Shown piece by piece: positions 34,375 through 40,181 of a stretch of DNA of 42,410 nt. Under the pieces are notes generated by a model, which was not told the origin of the DNA, did no database searches, and was given only the letters and a program-made list of their open reading frames with translations. Source of the stretch: Planctomycetota bacterium (GTDB lineage: Bacteria; Planctomycetota; UBA1135; GCA-002686595); assembly GCA_026692665.1 (NCBI GenBank), contig JAPLOF010000049.1, forward strand, positions 1-42,410. The letters are read 5' to 3'. The number at the start of each line of letters is the position of its first letter. Position 1 is the stretch's first letter. Made by a program: the position numbers and the translations under genes.

Positions 34375-34567
34375 CACGAAGGGGGCCGGAGGTTTTTGAG
34401 GCCTCCGGCCCGAGGGAGAGAGGAGTTTCCACTTAGCTTCCCGGGCCTAGCACCGCTCGCAAAGTGCAGGGCCTCTAAGTGGGACTCACCGTGATCAGCT
34501 TGCGCTCACCACGTCGGAATCTAAGCACGCCCACCGCGCCGGGTGAAGCCCTCCAGGGCTTTTTTTT
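34375..34567 (+). ncRNA. Candidate ~190-nt structured small RNA
   Basis: Three structural elements occur in a row. (1) A perfect 10-bp hairpin, 34383-34392 with 34402-34411, with a 9-nt loop. (2) An extended irregular hairpin 34423-34487: GAGT/ACTC, then an 8-bp perfect helix CCACTTAG/CTAAGTGG (34429-34436 with 34475-34482), then GGGCCT/AGGGCCT-type pairs, then GCAC/GTGC (34450-34453 with 34464-34467) around a 10-nt loop. (3) A stem-loop with a run of Ts (34546-34567) that fits an intrinsic terminator. The 3' end from 34521 is antisense to the last codons of the histidine kinase gene. It does not match RNase P, tmRNA or SRP RNA by eye, nor any riboswitch I recognise. It could also be read as a 3'-end structure of the kinase message on the other strand. 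Confidence 0.4.
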
Positions 34568-35723
34568 CCTGCCCGTTCGGGCACTCCCCCGATTGCTCCT
34601 GGGGCCCCTCCAACCGCTCGCCAGGGGAGTTCGGCATCCACACTTCGAAGCAGGCGCCCCGCGGGCGGCGCCCCACGAAGATCGCGCCCCCCGCCCCGAT
34701 GGCCAGCGCACGGACCACCCCCAGGCCCTGGCCGGTCCCGCCGGTCTTGCCGGCGGTGAACCCCTCCTCGAAGAGGTCCCGGAGGGGGACCTCCGGCAGG
34801 CCTCCAGCGCCGTCCTGGACCCGCAGGCGGACGCCGCCGTCGTCGGCGCCGTCGAGGTCCACCTCGATCGAGCAGCCGATCCCACGCGCCAGGGCGGCCT
34901 CGCGGGCGTTCGCCAGGAGGTTGCGAACGATGCGGCTCCAGGACTCCGGGCCGCACGCGGGCAGGGCGGCCCGGGCGCCCTCGGCGATCGCCGCGCGCAG
35001 GGTGCACCCCGACCGTTCGAACGCGGCGCGCTCGACGGCCAGCACATCGGTCGCGATCTCCGCCATGGTCGCGCGCGCCAGGCGCGGGCTGCTGCGGCCG
35101 GTGAGGCCCTGCGCCAGGATGGCCCCCGTCCGCTCGCATTCGCGGTTCACGGCCTCGACGAACGCCTGCCGCTCGCCCTGCGCGAGATCCGCGCCGTAGC
35201 GCTCGAGCACCTGGCGTGTCGCCATGAGGCTCGTGAGCGCGTTGCGCACGTCGTGCTGGATCCGACCGATTTCGCTGTCGCGCCGGCCCGCGGGAGCGGG
35301 GAGGGGCGCGGCGGGTCCCGGCGGATCTCCGCCTTCCGCGAGTTCGACGATCGACAGGCAGGCGAGCAGGGCCTCCAGCGCGTTCTCGGCCGCCTCGTCG
35401 AGCGTTCCCGCCAGCACCAGCGCGACTCCCCGCGGGCCGACCTCGGAGCGCACCAGCGAGAATCCCGGCAACGCGGGCGGGATCGCGAGCTCCAGGGCTC
35501 GCCGCGTCGCGCGCTCGGCTTCGAAGCGCCCTCCGCGGCGCCCGCGCTCCACGCTCGGTCGCCATTCCCCGGCGGGATCGCGACGCCAGAGCGCGCCGGA
35601 ATCGGTGGCCGCCGCGGAGAGACCCGTCTCGAGGACGAGGCGGTCGCGCAGCGCGTGCTCCGTCGAGCGCACCAGGAGATCGATGAGCGCCGTGGCGGCG
35701 TCGAGTGCGGGCTCTTGTCTCAC
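34521..35723 (-). CDS. Soluble sensor histidine kinase-like protein
   Basis: 400 residues from GTG 35723, without membrane segments. The N-terminal ~145 residues look like a GAF/PAS-type sensing region of uncertain family (alpha/beta, LVRSEVGPRGVALVLAG). A HisKA-like helix carries H157 in IQHDVRNAL (normally H-E/D-x-x-N/T-P). The HATPase_c domain shows RNLLANAREA (N box, about 267-275), DGAGGLP (304-310) and the lid GGTGQGLGVVRA (328-339), so the ATP-binding part looks intact. A response regulator is not next to it: it is an orphan kinase. The C-terminal tail (EKKALEGFTRRGG) is coded over a run of eight As that is the T-run of a plus-strand terminator. It is divergent from a cupin gene, with start codons only 23 bp apart. 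Confidence 0.87.
   Translation of the reverse strand: MRQEPALDAATALIDLLVRSTEHALRDRLVLETGLSAAATDSGALWRRDPAGEWRPSVERGRRGGRFEAERATRRALELAIPPALPGFSLVRSEVGPRGVALVLAGTLDEAAENALEALLACLSIVELAEGGDPPGPAAPLPAPAGRRDSEIGRIQHDVRNALTSLMATRQVLERYGADLAQGERQAFVEAVNRECERTGAILAQGLTGRSSPRLARATMAEIATDVLAVERAAFERSGCTLRAAIAEGARAALPACGPESWSRIVRNLLANAREAALARGIGCSIEVDLDGADDGGVRLRVQDGAGGLPEVPLRDLFEEGFTAGKTGGTGQGLGVVRALAIGAGGAIFVGRRPRGACFEVWMPNSPGERLEGPQEQSGECPNGQEKKALEGFTRRGGRA
34546..34567 (+). terminator. Intrinsic terminator, plus strand
   Basis: AAGCCC (34546-34551), loop TCCA, GGGCTT (34556-34561) with Ts continuing to 34567. This is one of two hairpins with a T-run that I noticed in the window. It lies antisense inside the 3' end of the kinase gene, so it needs a plus-strand transcript to terminate; the candidate RNA upstream is the obvious one. 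Confidence 0.55.
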
Positions 35724-35729
35724 GCGCGC

Positions 35730-35735
35730 TATCCT
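35730..35735 (+). promoter_or_regulatory. Candidate -10 box TATCCT in the divergent gap
   Basis: TATCCT, 11 nt before ATG 35747, in the 23-bp gap between divergent start codons of the kinase and the cupin. Confidence 0.3.
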
Positions 35736-35746
35736 GTCCCCTCACC

Positions 35747-36151
35747 ATGCGCATTCCCGGGCTCGCGGTAAAGATCGACGAAGCGGCACTTCCCTGGCGC
35801 GCGACGCGGCACCCGGGCATCGAGTGGGTCCCGCTCTTCCTGGCCGAAGGCGATCCAGAGGCGCGGGGCGGCACGCGCGCCGAGGAGAGCACGGTGCTCA
35901 TCCGCATGGCGCCCGGCTGCGGATATCCCGCGCACCGGCACGTCGGGGTGGAGGAAGTCCTCGTCCTGCGCGGTGGCTACCGCGACGAGCAGGGGGAGCA
36001 CCGCGCCGGCGCCTACCTGCGCTATCCGCCGGGCAGCGTGCACACGCCGGTCGCGTTGGGTGTTCGCGGGGCGCCGGCGGGGCCAACGAACGAGGCCTGT
36101 CTGCTCTTCGCGTCGGCCCGCGGGGGCGTCGAGAACCTTCCCCGGGGCTGA
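35747..36151 (+). CDS. ChrR-type cupin domain protein
   Basis: 134 residues. The single cupin barrel has the ChrR anti-sigma-factor C-domain pattern: GCGYPAHRHVGVEEVLVLRGGYRDEQG, GAYLRYPPGSVHTPVA. His and Glu residues of the first motif (HRHVGVEE) and His in SVHTP would bind a metal, usually zinc or iron. Alone, without the anti-sigma zinc finger of ChrR, such cupins occur as dioxygenases or sensors of unknown specificity. It is divergent from the kinase and 60 bp upstream of the cysteine-enzyme pair, so it may belong to the same unit. ATG 35747 was chosen because the upstream extension overlaps the kinase start; a TATCCT box precedes it. Confidence 0.82.
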   Translation: MRIPGLAVKIDEAALPWRATRHPGIEWVPLFLAEGDPEARGGTRAEESTVLIRMAPGCGYPAHRHVGVEEVLVLRGGYRDEQGEHRAGAYLRYPPGSVHTPVALGVRGAPAGPTNEACLLFASARGGVENLPRG

Positions 36152-36152
36152 G

Positions 36153-36167
36153 CCGGGTCGAACCCGG
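36153..36167 (+). other. Hairpin after the cupin gene
   Basis: CCGGGT (36153-36158), loop CGA, ACCCGG (36162-36167): a 6-bp stem starting 1 nt after the TGA. It has no T-run, so it may be a processing or 3'-end stabilising element and does not exclude read-through to the next gene. Confidence 0.35.
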
Positions 36168-36211
36168 GGCAGGCTCTCGCGCGCGATCGAAGCCGCGCGC
36201 ACAATGGCGAG

Positions 36212-37378
36212 ATGAAGCTCCGCTGGCCGGCCGACGCCGGGACCTATCTCGACTGCAACGGCTCCACGCCGGTCCACCCGGCGGTGATCGACGCCTGCCT
36301 GCCGTTCCTCCACGGCCACTTCGCGAACGGGTCCGCCGCGCACCCGGGCGGTCAGAGGGTCCGCGCGGCGATCGACGCCGCGCGCGGCGCCGCGGCGCAG
36401 GCGCTCGGCGCGCGCGAGGACGAGCTCGTCTTCACGAGCGGCGGGAGCGAATCGAACAACCACGCGCTGCTGGGCGTGCTCGCCGCGAGCGGCCGACGGC
36501 ACCTCGTGGTGACCGCGATCGAGCACAAGTCGGTCCTCGCGACCGCGGCCTGGCTCGAGAAGCGCGGCGTGGCCGTGACGCGGATCGCGCCGCAGGGCTC
36601 GGGTGCCGTGGACGCCGCCGAGGTCGAGCGCGCGCTGCGCCCCGACACCGGGCTCGTGTCCGTGATGCTCGCGAACAACGAGACCGGCGTCCTGCAGCCG
36701 ATCCCGGCGATCGCGCGGGCCACGCGGGCGCGCGGGATCCCGCTGCACGTCGACGCGGTCGCGGCGCTCGGCAAGGTGCCGATCGACGTCGGCGCGCTGG
36801 GTTGCGATCTGCTCTCGGTCGCGGGGCACAAGCTGTACGCGCCGAAGGGGTCGGGCCTCCTGTGGATCCGCACCGGGATCGCGATCGAGCCCCTGATCCA
36901 CGGCTGCGGGCAACAGCGCGGCACGCGCGGCGGAACCGAGAACGCCTTCGCCTGCATCGGCTTCGGCCGCGCGCTGGAACTCCTGGCGCGGAATGAAATC
37001 TCCGACGACCCGCGCGAGCACGAGCGGATCGGGCGCCTGCGCGACGAGCTCTACGCGCGCCTCGTGGAACTCGTGCCCGGCGCGGAACGCAACGGCGCGG
37101 GCGCCGCGCTGCCGAACACCGTGAACGTGTGGTTCCCGGGCCGTCCTGGACACGTCCTGCAGGCCGAGCTCGGCGCGCGCGGCATCGCGGTCGCGGCGGG
37201 CTCGGCGGCCACGGGCGCGACACCGAGCCACGTGCTGACGGCGATGGGGGCCTCGCCGGAGCGCGCGAGCGAGAGCCTGCGCTTCTCGCTCGGCCTGGCG
37301 ACCACGCGCGCTTCGATCGATCGGACGATCGAAGCCCTGGCGCAGATCCTGGGTGTCGTCCCGGAGGCCGCGCGATGA
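36212..37378 (+). CDS. NifS/IscS-fold aminotransferase V enzyme lacking the catalytic Cys; candidate cysteine sulfinate desulfinase
   Basis: 388 residues. The fold-type I PLP signatures of group I cysteine desulfurases are all there: YLDCNGSTPVHP, TSGGSESNN, EHKSVL with His105, NNETGVLQPI, AGHKLYAPKG with PLP Lys207, RGGTEN, and PSHVLTAMG. However, the active-site loop that normally reads GSACxxG reads GSAATGA: the persulfide-forming Cys is Ala333 (codon GCC, 37208-37210). Without it the enzyme should not transfer sulfur from cysteine to partner proteins. Known work on E. coli homologues indicates that the Cys is needed for cysteine but much less for selenocysteine or cysteine sulfinate, which leave without a persulfide. 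The stop overlaps the start of a cysteine dioxygenase gene (ATGA), whose product is cysteine sulfinate. I infer a desulfinase making alanine and sulfite; selenocysteine lyase is an alternative. Confidence 0.85.
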   Translation: MKLRWPADAGTYLDCNGSTPVHPAVIDACLPFLHGHFANGSAAHPGGQRVRAAIDAARGAAAQALGAREDELVFTSGGSESNNHALLGVLAASGRRHLVVTAIEHKSVLATAAWLEKRGVAVTRIAPQGSGAVDAAEVERALRPDTGLVSVMLANNETGVLQPIPAIARATRARGIPLHVDAVAALGKVPIDVGALGCDLLSVAGHKLYAPKGSGLLWIRTGIAIEPLIHGCGQQRGTRGGTENAFACIGFGRALELLARNEISDDPREHERIGRLRDELYARLVELVPGAERNGAGAALPNTVNVWFPGRPGHVLQAELGARGIAVAAGSAATGATPSHVLTAMGASPERASESLRFSLGLATTRASIDRTIEALAQILGVVPEAAR

Positions 37379-37941
37379 CGCTGTCCGACGGTTCGCGACC
37401 GGCGCTCGACGAGAGCCTCGCGCCGATCGCGGCGCTCCAGCGCGCCTTGAGCGCGGAGTTCGACCGAGACGCCCGCGGGCCGCGCGTGGCGGCGATCCTG
37501 GCCGAGTACACGCGCCTGCACGACGACTGGCGCGCCTTCGCGCACTTCGCGCCGGACCGGTACACCCGCAACCTGGTCGGACGGACCGCGGCCTACGAAC
37601 TCCTCGTCCTGTGCTGGGACGCCGGCCAGTCGAGCCCGATCCACGATCACGCCGGACAGAACTGCTGGATGGGGGTCCTCGAGGGCCGCATCGAGGAGGT
37701 GCAGTACGAGCTTCCACCGCGTGGTTTCGTGGGCCCCCTGCGCAGGCTCGGCGCGCGCGTCTACGAGCCGGGGAAGGTCGCCTACATCAGCGACGACATC
37801 GCCCTCCACCTCGTGCGTCCCGCGCACGGTCGCCGGGGGGTCTCGCTGCACCTGTACGCGCAGCCGATCGCGACCTGCCACGTCTACGACGAGGCCACGG
37901 GACTCGTGCTGCCGCGCGAGCTGACCTACCACACGGCCTGA
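37375..37941 (+). CDS. Cysteine dioxygenase, type I
   Basis: 188 residues; an Fe(II) cupin that oxidises L-cysteine with O2 to cysteine sulfinate in the cytoplasm. The three-His facial triad is visible: HDH with His90 and His92, and His145 in IALHLVRP. Cys97 in HDHAGQNC and Tyr161 in SLHLY lie at the positions of the Cys93-Tyr157 crosslink of mammalian CDO, which many bacterial enzymes lack because they have Gly at the Cys position. Tyr63 and Arg65 are in RYTRNLV. The length is normal for bacterial CDO. ATG 37375 overlaps the upstream stop by 4 nt and has GGAGG (37363-37367) 7 nt before it. Substrate preference for cysteine rather than mercaptopropionate is inferred from the Cys and overall similarity. 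Confidence 0.93.
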   Translation: MTLSDGSRPALDESLAPIAALQRALSAEFDRDARGPRVAAILAEYTRLHDDWRAFAHFAPDRYTRNLVGRTAAYELLVLCWDAGQSSPIHDHAGQNCWMGVLEGRIEEVQYELPPRGFVGPLRRLGARVYEPGKVAYISDDIALHLVRPAHGRRGVSLHLYAQPIATCHVYDEATGLVLPRELTYHTA

Positions 37942-38031
37942 ACGATCGCGCGAGTTCCCGAGGTCGTTCGCCGAGAGGGGCGTGGCGTCTCGCACCGTGG
38001 GTGCGTTCGTGCTGCGGGTGTGTCCGCGCAC

Positions 38032-38073
38032 ACGGCGGGTTCGACACGGCGGGGTCGATACGGCGGGGTCGAT
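38032..38073. repeat. Short tandem repeat, 14-bp unit, three copies
   Basis: Units ACGGCGGGTTCGAC (38032-38045), ACGGCGGGGTCGAT (38046-38059) and ACGGCGGGGTCGAT (38060-38073). The last two are identical, the first differs at two positions, and a partial fourth copy begins at 38074. It lies 91 bp after the dioxygenase gene. Confidence 0.85.
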
Positions 38074-38112
38074 ACGGCGGCGTGCTCGACGGGGGCCGCG
38101 TGCCCGACGGGT

Positions 38113-38129
38113 GTGCCCGAGAGGGGCAC
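38113..38129 (+). other. Small hairpin upstream of the terminator
   Basis: GTGCCC (38113-38118), loop GAGAG, GGGCAC (38124-38129): a 6-bp stem with a 5-nt loop in the region between the dioxygenase gene and its terminator. Confidence 0.35.
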
Positions 38130-38166
38130 GCTTGCGGAAGCCGCACGACACCGACCTGTCGAGAAC

Positions 38167-38202
38167 GAGAAAGCGCCTGTCCGGACAGACAGGCGCTTTT
38201 TC
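38167..38202 (+). terminator. Strong intrinsic terminator
   Basis: A 12-bp perfect stem AAAGCGCCTGTC/GACAGGCGCTTT (38170-38181 with 38188-38199), extended to 15 bp with one G-U pair, loop CGGACA, ending in five Ts (38197-38201). It lies 225 bp after the dioxygenase stop and should end that transcript. It would also insulate the tRNA promoter 215 bp downstream. Confidence 0.88.
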
Positions 38203-38415
38203 GACTCTCTCGGTAGGCCCCCTTGCGCGGGTGGCCGTGGCAGCCCCCGTCCTTGCGGTTGGGAGGAGCCGCGGAGGGATCACCGCGCGCCAGGTGGACT
38301 CGGCTCGGCGCCTTGGGGGCGCTCTCCGGATCCAGCTACTCTTCAAACGTCATCTGGGGGCTCGATCGCCAAAAAATCTCCGAACTTTCGGCCGCTCGCT
38401 CCCAACTCGGTCGCC

Positions 38416-38444
38416 TTGACCACCCCGGAGGCCCGGGCTATCGT
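38416..38444 (+). promoter_or_regulatory. Sigma-70-type promoter of tRNA-Met
   Basis: TTGACC (38416-38421), a 17-nt spacer and TATCGT (38439-38444), with expected start near 38451, about 50 nt before the tRNA. This is the best -35/-10 pair I found in the window. Confidence 0.7.
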
Positions 38445-38502
38445 CCCTCCCCCTCGCAGAGAGGGACCGGTCCTCTCGGCCCGGGACCTGTCGGAGACCT
38501 GG

Positions 38503-38579
38503 GGCGGTGTAGCTCAGTCGGTTAGAGCGACGGCTTCATAAGCCGTATGTCGGGGGTTCGAATCCCTTCACCGCTACCA
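38503..38579 (+). tRNA. tRNA-Met (CAT), elongator type
   Basis: 77 nt with encoded CCA. The acceptor stem is GGCGGTG paired with CACCGCT (38503-38509 with 38569-38575; G1-U72 wobble), discriminator A38576, CCA 38577-38579. The D arm starts AGCTCAGTCGGTTAGAGC. The anticodon stem ACGGC/GCCGT carries loop TTCATAA with anticodon CAT at 38537-38539. The T arm has GGTTCGAATCC. A paired 1-72 position and lack of three consecutive G-C pairs argue against initiator. The T arm and acceptor resemble elongator tRNA-Met more than tRNA-Ile2, which has the same anticodon. Confidence 0.93.
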
Positions 38580-38627
38580 CTCCGAGCTCCTGGCGGCGCG
38601 TGGCGACCCGCCGGATCGGGTGGGAGA

Positions 38628-39617
38628 TCAGGGCTCGCCCGCGGATCGGCGCACGAGCTGCGCGAGGCCTTGGACGAACTCCGCCTCGTCGTTCAGGGCC
38701 GGCACGAGGACGAACTCGCGCCCGCCCGCGCCGAGGAAGTCCTCGCGCAGGCGCTCTCCGATCTCCTCGAGGGTCTCCAGGCAGTCCGCCGTGAAGCCCG
38801 GGACGACGACGGCCAGGGTGCCTGTCCGCGGCGCCCGGTCGATGACGTACCGGTCGGTCGCCGGTTCGAGCCACGGCTCGCGGCCGAACCGGGACTGCCA
38901 GGTGAGGGTCCAATCGCCGTCCGCCAGACCGAGTTGCGCCGCCAGCCCGTGGGCCGTCGCCGTGCACTGCTCCGGGTAGGGGTCGCCCGACCGCGCGTAG
39001 CGGACCGGGATCCCGTGGAACGAGAAGATCCAGTGGTCGATCGCCTTCCCGGCCGTCGCGCGGCGAGCACCCGCGGCGAGCGCGCTCAGGTAGGTCGGAT
39101 CGGCCGGGTACGGGGGCACGACGGTGATCGCCGGGATCGCGCGCCTCGAGCTGAGCACGCGGAACAGTTCCTCGACGGCGCTCCCGGTCGTCGCGCTCGC
39201 GTATTGGGGGAACGCGGGCAGGAAGATCAACCGCTCGCAGCCCGCCGCGAGGAGTTCCGACACCGCGTGCGCGATCGACGGCTCTCCGTAGCGCATCGCC
39301 GTCGCCACCCGGTAGTCCGGCCCGAGCTCGCGGCCGAGAGCGGCCGACTGCTTCCGCGCATTCGCGAGGAGCGGCGAGCCTTCGTCCGTCCACACGGTGG
39401 CGTAGGCGTGCGCCGAAGTGCGACCGCGGCGCGGCAGGATCACGAGTTCGAGGAGCGCTCGCCACAGGATCGGGTTCAGGTCGACGACCCGCCGGTCGGT
39501 GAGGAACTGACGCAGGTACCGCCGCACCTCGGGGGGGCGCGGCGCGGCCGGAGTGCCGAGGTTCGCCCAGAGGACCCCGATGGGGGCTGCATGCGGACCG
39601 TCTCGGGTGATGCTCAT
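38628..39617 (-). CDS. hemH: Ferrochelatase
   Basis: 329 residues; inserts Fe2+ into protoporphyrin IX (or coproporphyrin III) in the last part of haem synthesis. Signatures are GVLWANLGTP at the N-terminus, RYLRQFLTDRRVVDLNP, FLPAFPQYASATTGS, SFHGIPVRY with catalytic His201, and PGFTADCLETLEEIG with the conserved Glu281. The length suits the proteobacterial-type enzyme. ATG 39617 overlaps the TGA of the MORN gene by 4 nt (ATGA at 39614-39617), so its translation is coupled. It converges toward the tRNA, 48 bp away. Whether it uses the coproporphyrin route cannot be decided from this. Confidence 0.95.
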   Translation of the reverse strand: MSITRDGPHAAPIGVLWANLGTPAAPRPPEVRRYLRQFLTDRRVVDLNPILWRALLELVILPRRGRTSAHAYATVWTDEGSPLLANARKQSAALGRELGPDYRVATAMRYGEPSIAHAVSELLAAGCERLIFLPAFPQYASATTGSAVEELFRVLSSRRAIPAITVVPPYPADPTYLSALAAGARRATAGKAIDHWIFSFHGIPVRYARSGDPYPEQCTATAHGLAAQLGLADGDWTLTWQSRFGREPWLEPATDRYVIDRAPRTGTLAVVVPGFTADCLETLEEIGERLREDFLGAGGREFVLVPALNDEAEFVQGLAQLVRRSAGEP

Positions 39618-40114
39618 CCGTCCGCGATCTTCCGGTCGTCGTGGTAGATCCCGCTCTGGTTGCCGTCGAGGCGTCCGTCGTCGAGCGAGTACTCCCACGC
39701 GCCTTCGCGCTCTCCGTGCCGGTAGATGCCGCGCGCCGCGATCGCCCCGTTCGGATGCCAGAAGCACCAGGGGCCTTCGCGCGGGCTGCTCGCGGTCTTC
39801 GCGTCGAAGACGCGGCGGCCCTCGGATCGGCGCTCGCCGTTCGACCACCACTGCGACCACGTGCCGACGCGGTGGCCGTCCTCGAGGTCGCCGCGTTCGC
39901 GCGCCGTCCCGTCCGGATAGGACCAGGCCCAGGTGCCCGTGTCCTCGCCGGTCCAGCGCGAGCGTTGACCCACGATCCGCGGACTCTCAGCGAACCCCGC
40001 GACCTGCACTTCGCGCGTGCAGGCCGGGAGGAACGCCAGGACGCCCGCCGCGATGGACGCGGAGGTGCCCCGTGCTCTGCGCGCGGTGGCGCTCGGAGTC
40101 TGCGGGAAATTCAC
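39614..40114 (-). CDS. MORN-repeat lipoprotein
   Basis: About 166 residues from GTG 40114, chosen because it gives an Arg-rich n-region, a hydrophobic core (SIAAGVLAFLP) and a lipobox-like LPAC with Cys32; further upstream the frame runs through the intergenic gap and into the glnA gene. The mature part is made of MORN-type repeats: GTWAWSYPDGTARERGDLEDGHRVGTW, WWSNGERRSEG, FWHPNGAIAARGIYRHGEREGAWEY. Such repeats form a beta-rich rod used for binding lipids or proteins. It ends in a stop that overlaps the ferrochelatase start, and it follows the glutamine synthetase by 67 bp. The link of the three genes is not understood. Confidence 0.75.
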   Translation of the reverse strand: MNFPQTPSATARRARGTSASIAAGVLAFLPACTREVQVAGFAESPRIVGQRSRWTGEDTGTWAWSYPDGTARERGDLEDGHRVGTWSQWWSNGERRSEGRRVFDAKTASSPREGPWCFWHPNGAIAARGIYRHGEREGAWEYSLDDGRLDGNQSGIYHDDRKIADG

Positions 40115-40181
40115 GGGCGAGGCGCCGAGCAACGGCGCCACTGGGATTGGAGAGGCCGTTGGATCGATTCCTTCCCGCCTC

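Larger units (their letters stand above)
37942..38502. other. 561-bp non-coding region before tRNA-Met
   Basis: It contains GC-rich 14-bp tandem repeats (38032-38080), a small hairpin (38113-38129), a strong terminator (38167-38202), a featureless ~210-bp stretch and the tRNA promoter (38416-38444). The open frames in it are short, GC-driven and not supported by any start signal or recognisable motif. Confidence 0.6.

Noticed and set aside
38032..38080. CRISPR-like array
   Set aside because: The 14-bp units are contiguous with no spacers and there are no cas genes.
38503..38579. Reading the CAT tRNA as initiator or as tRNA-Ile2
   Set aside because: The 1-72 pair is formed and there are no three consecutive G-C pairs at the base of the anticodon stem, so it is not initiator. 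Body sequence fits elongator tRNA-Met better than tRNA-Ile2, though the lysidine determinants were not tested.
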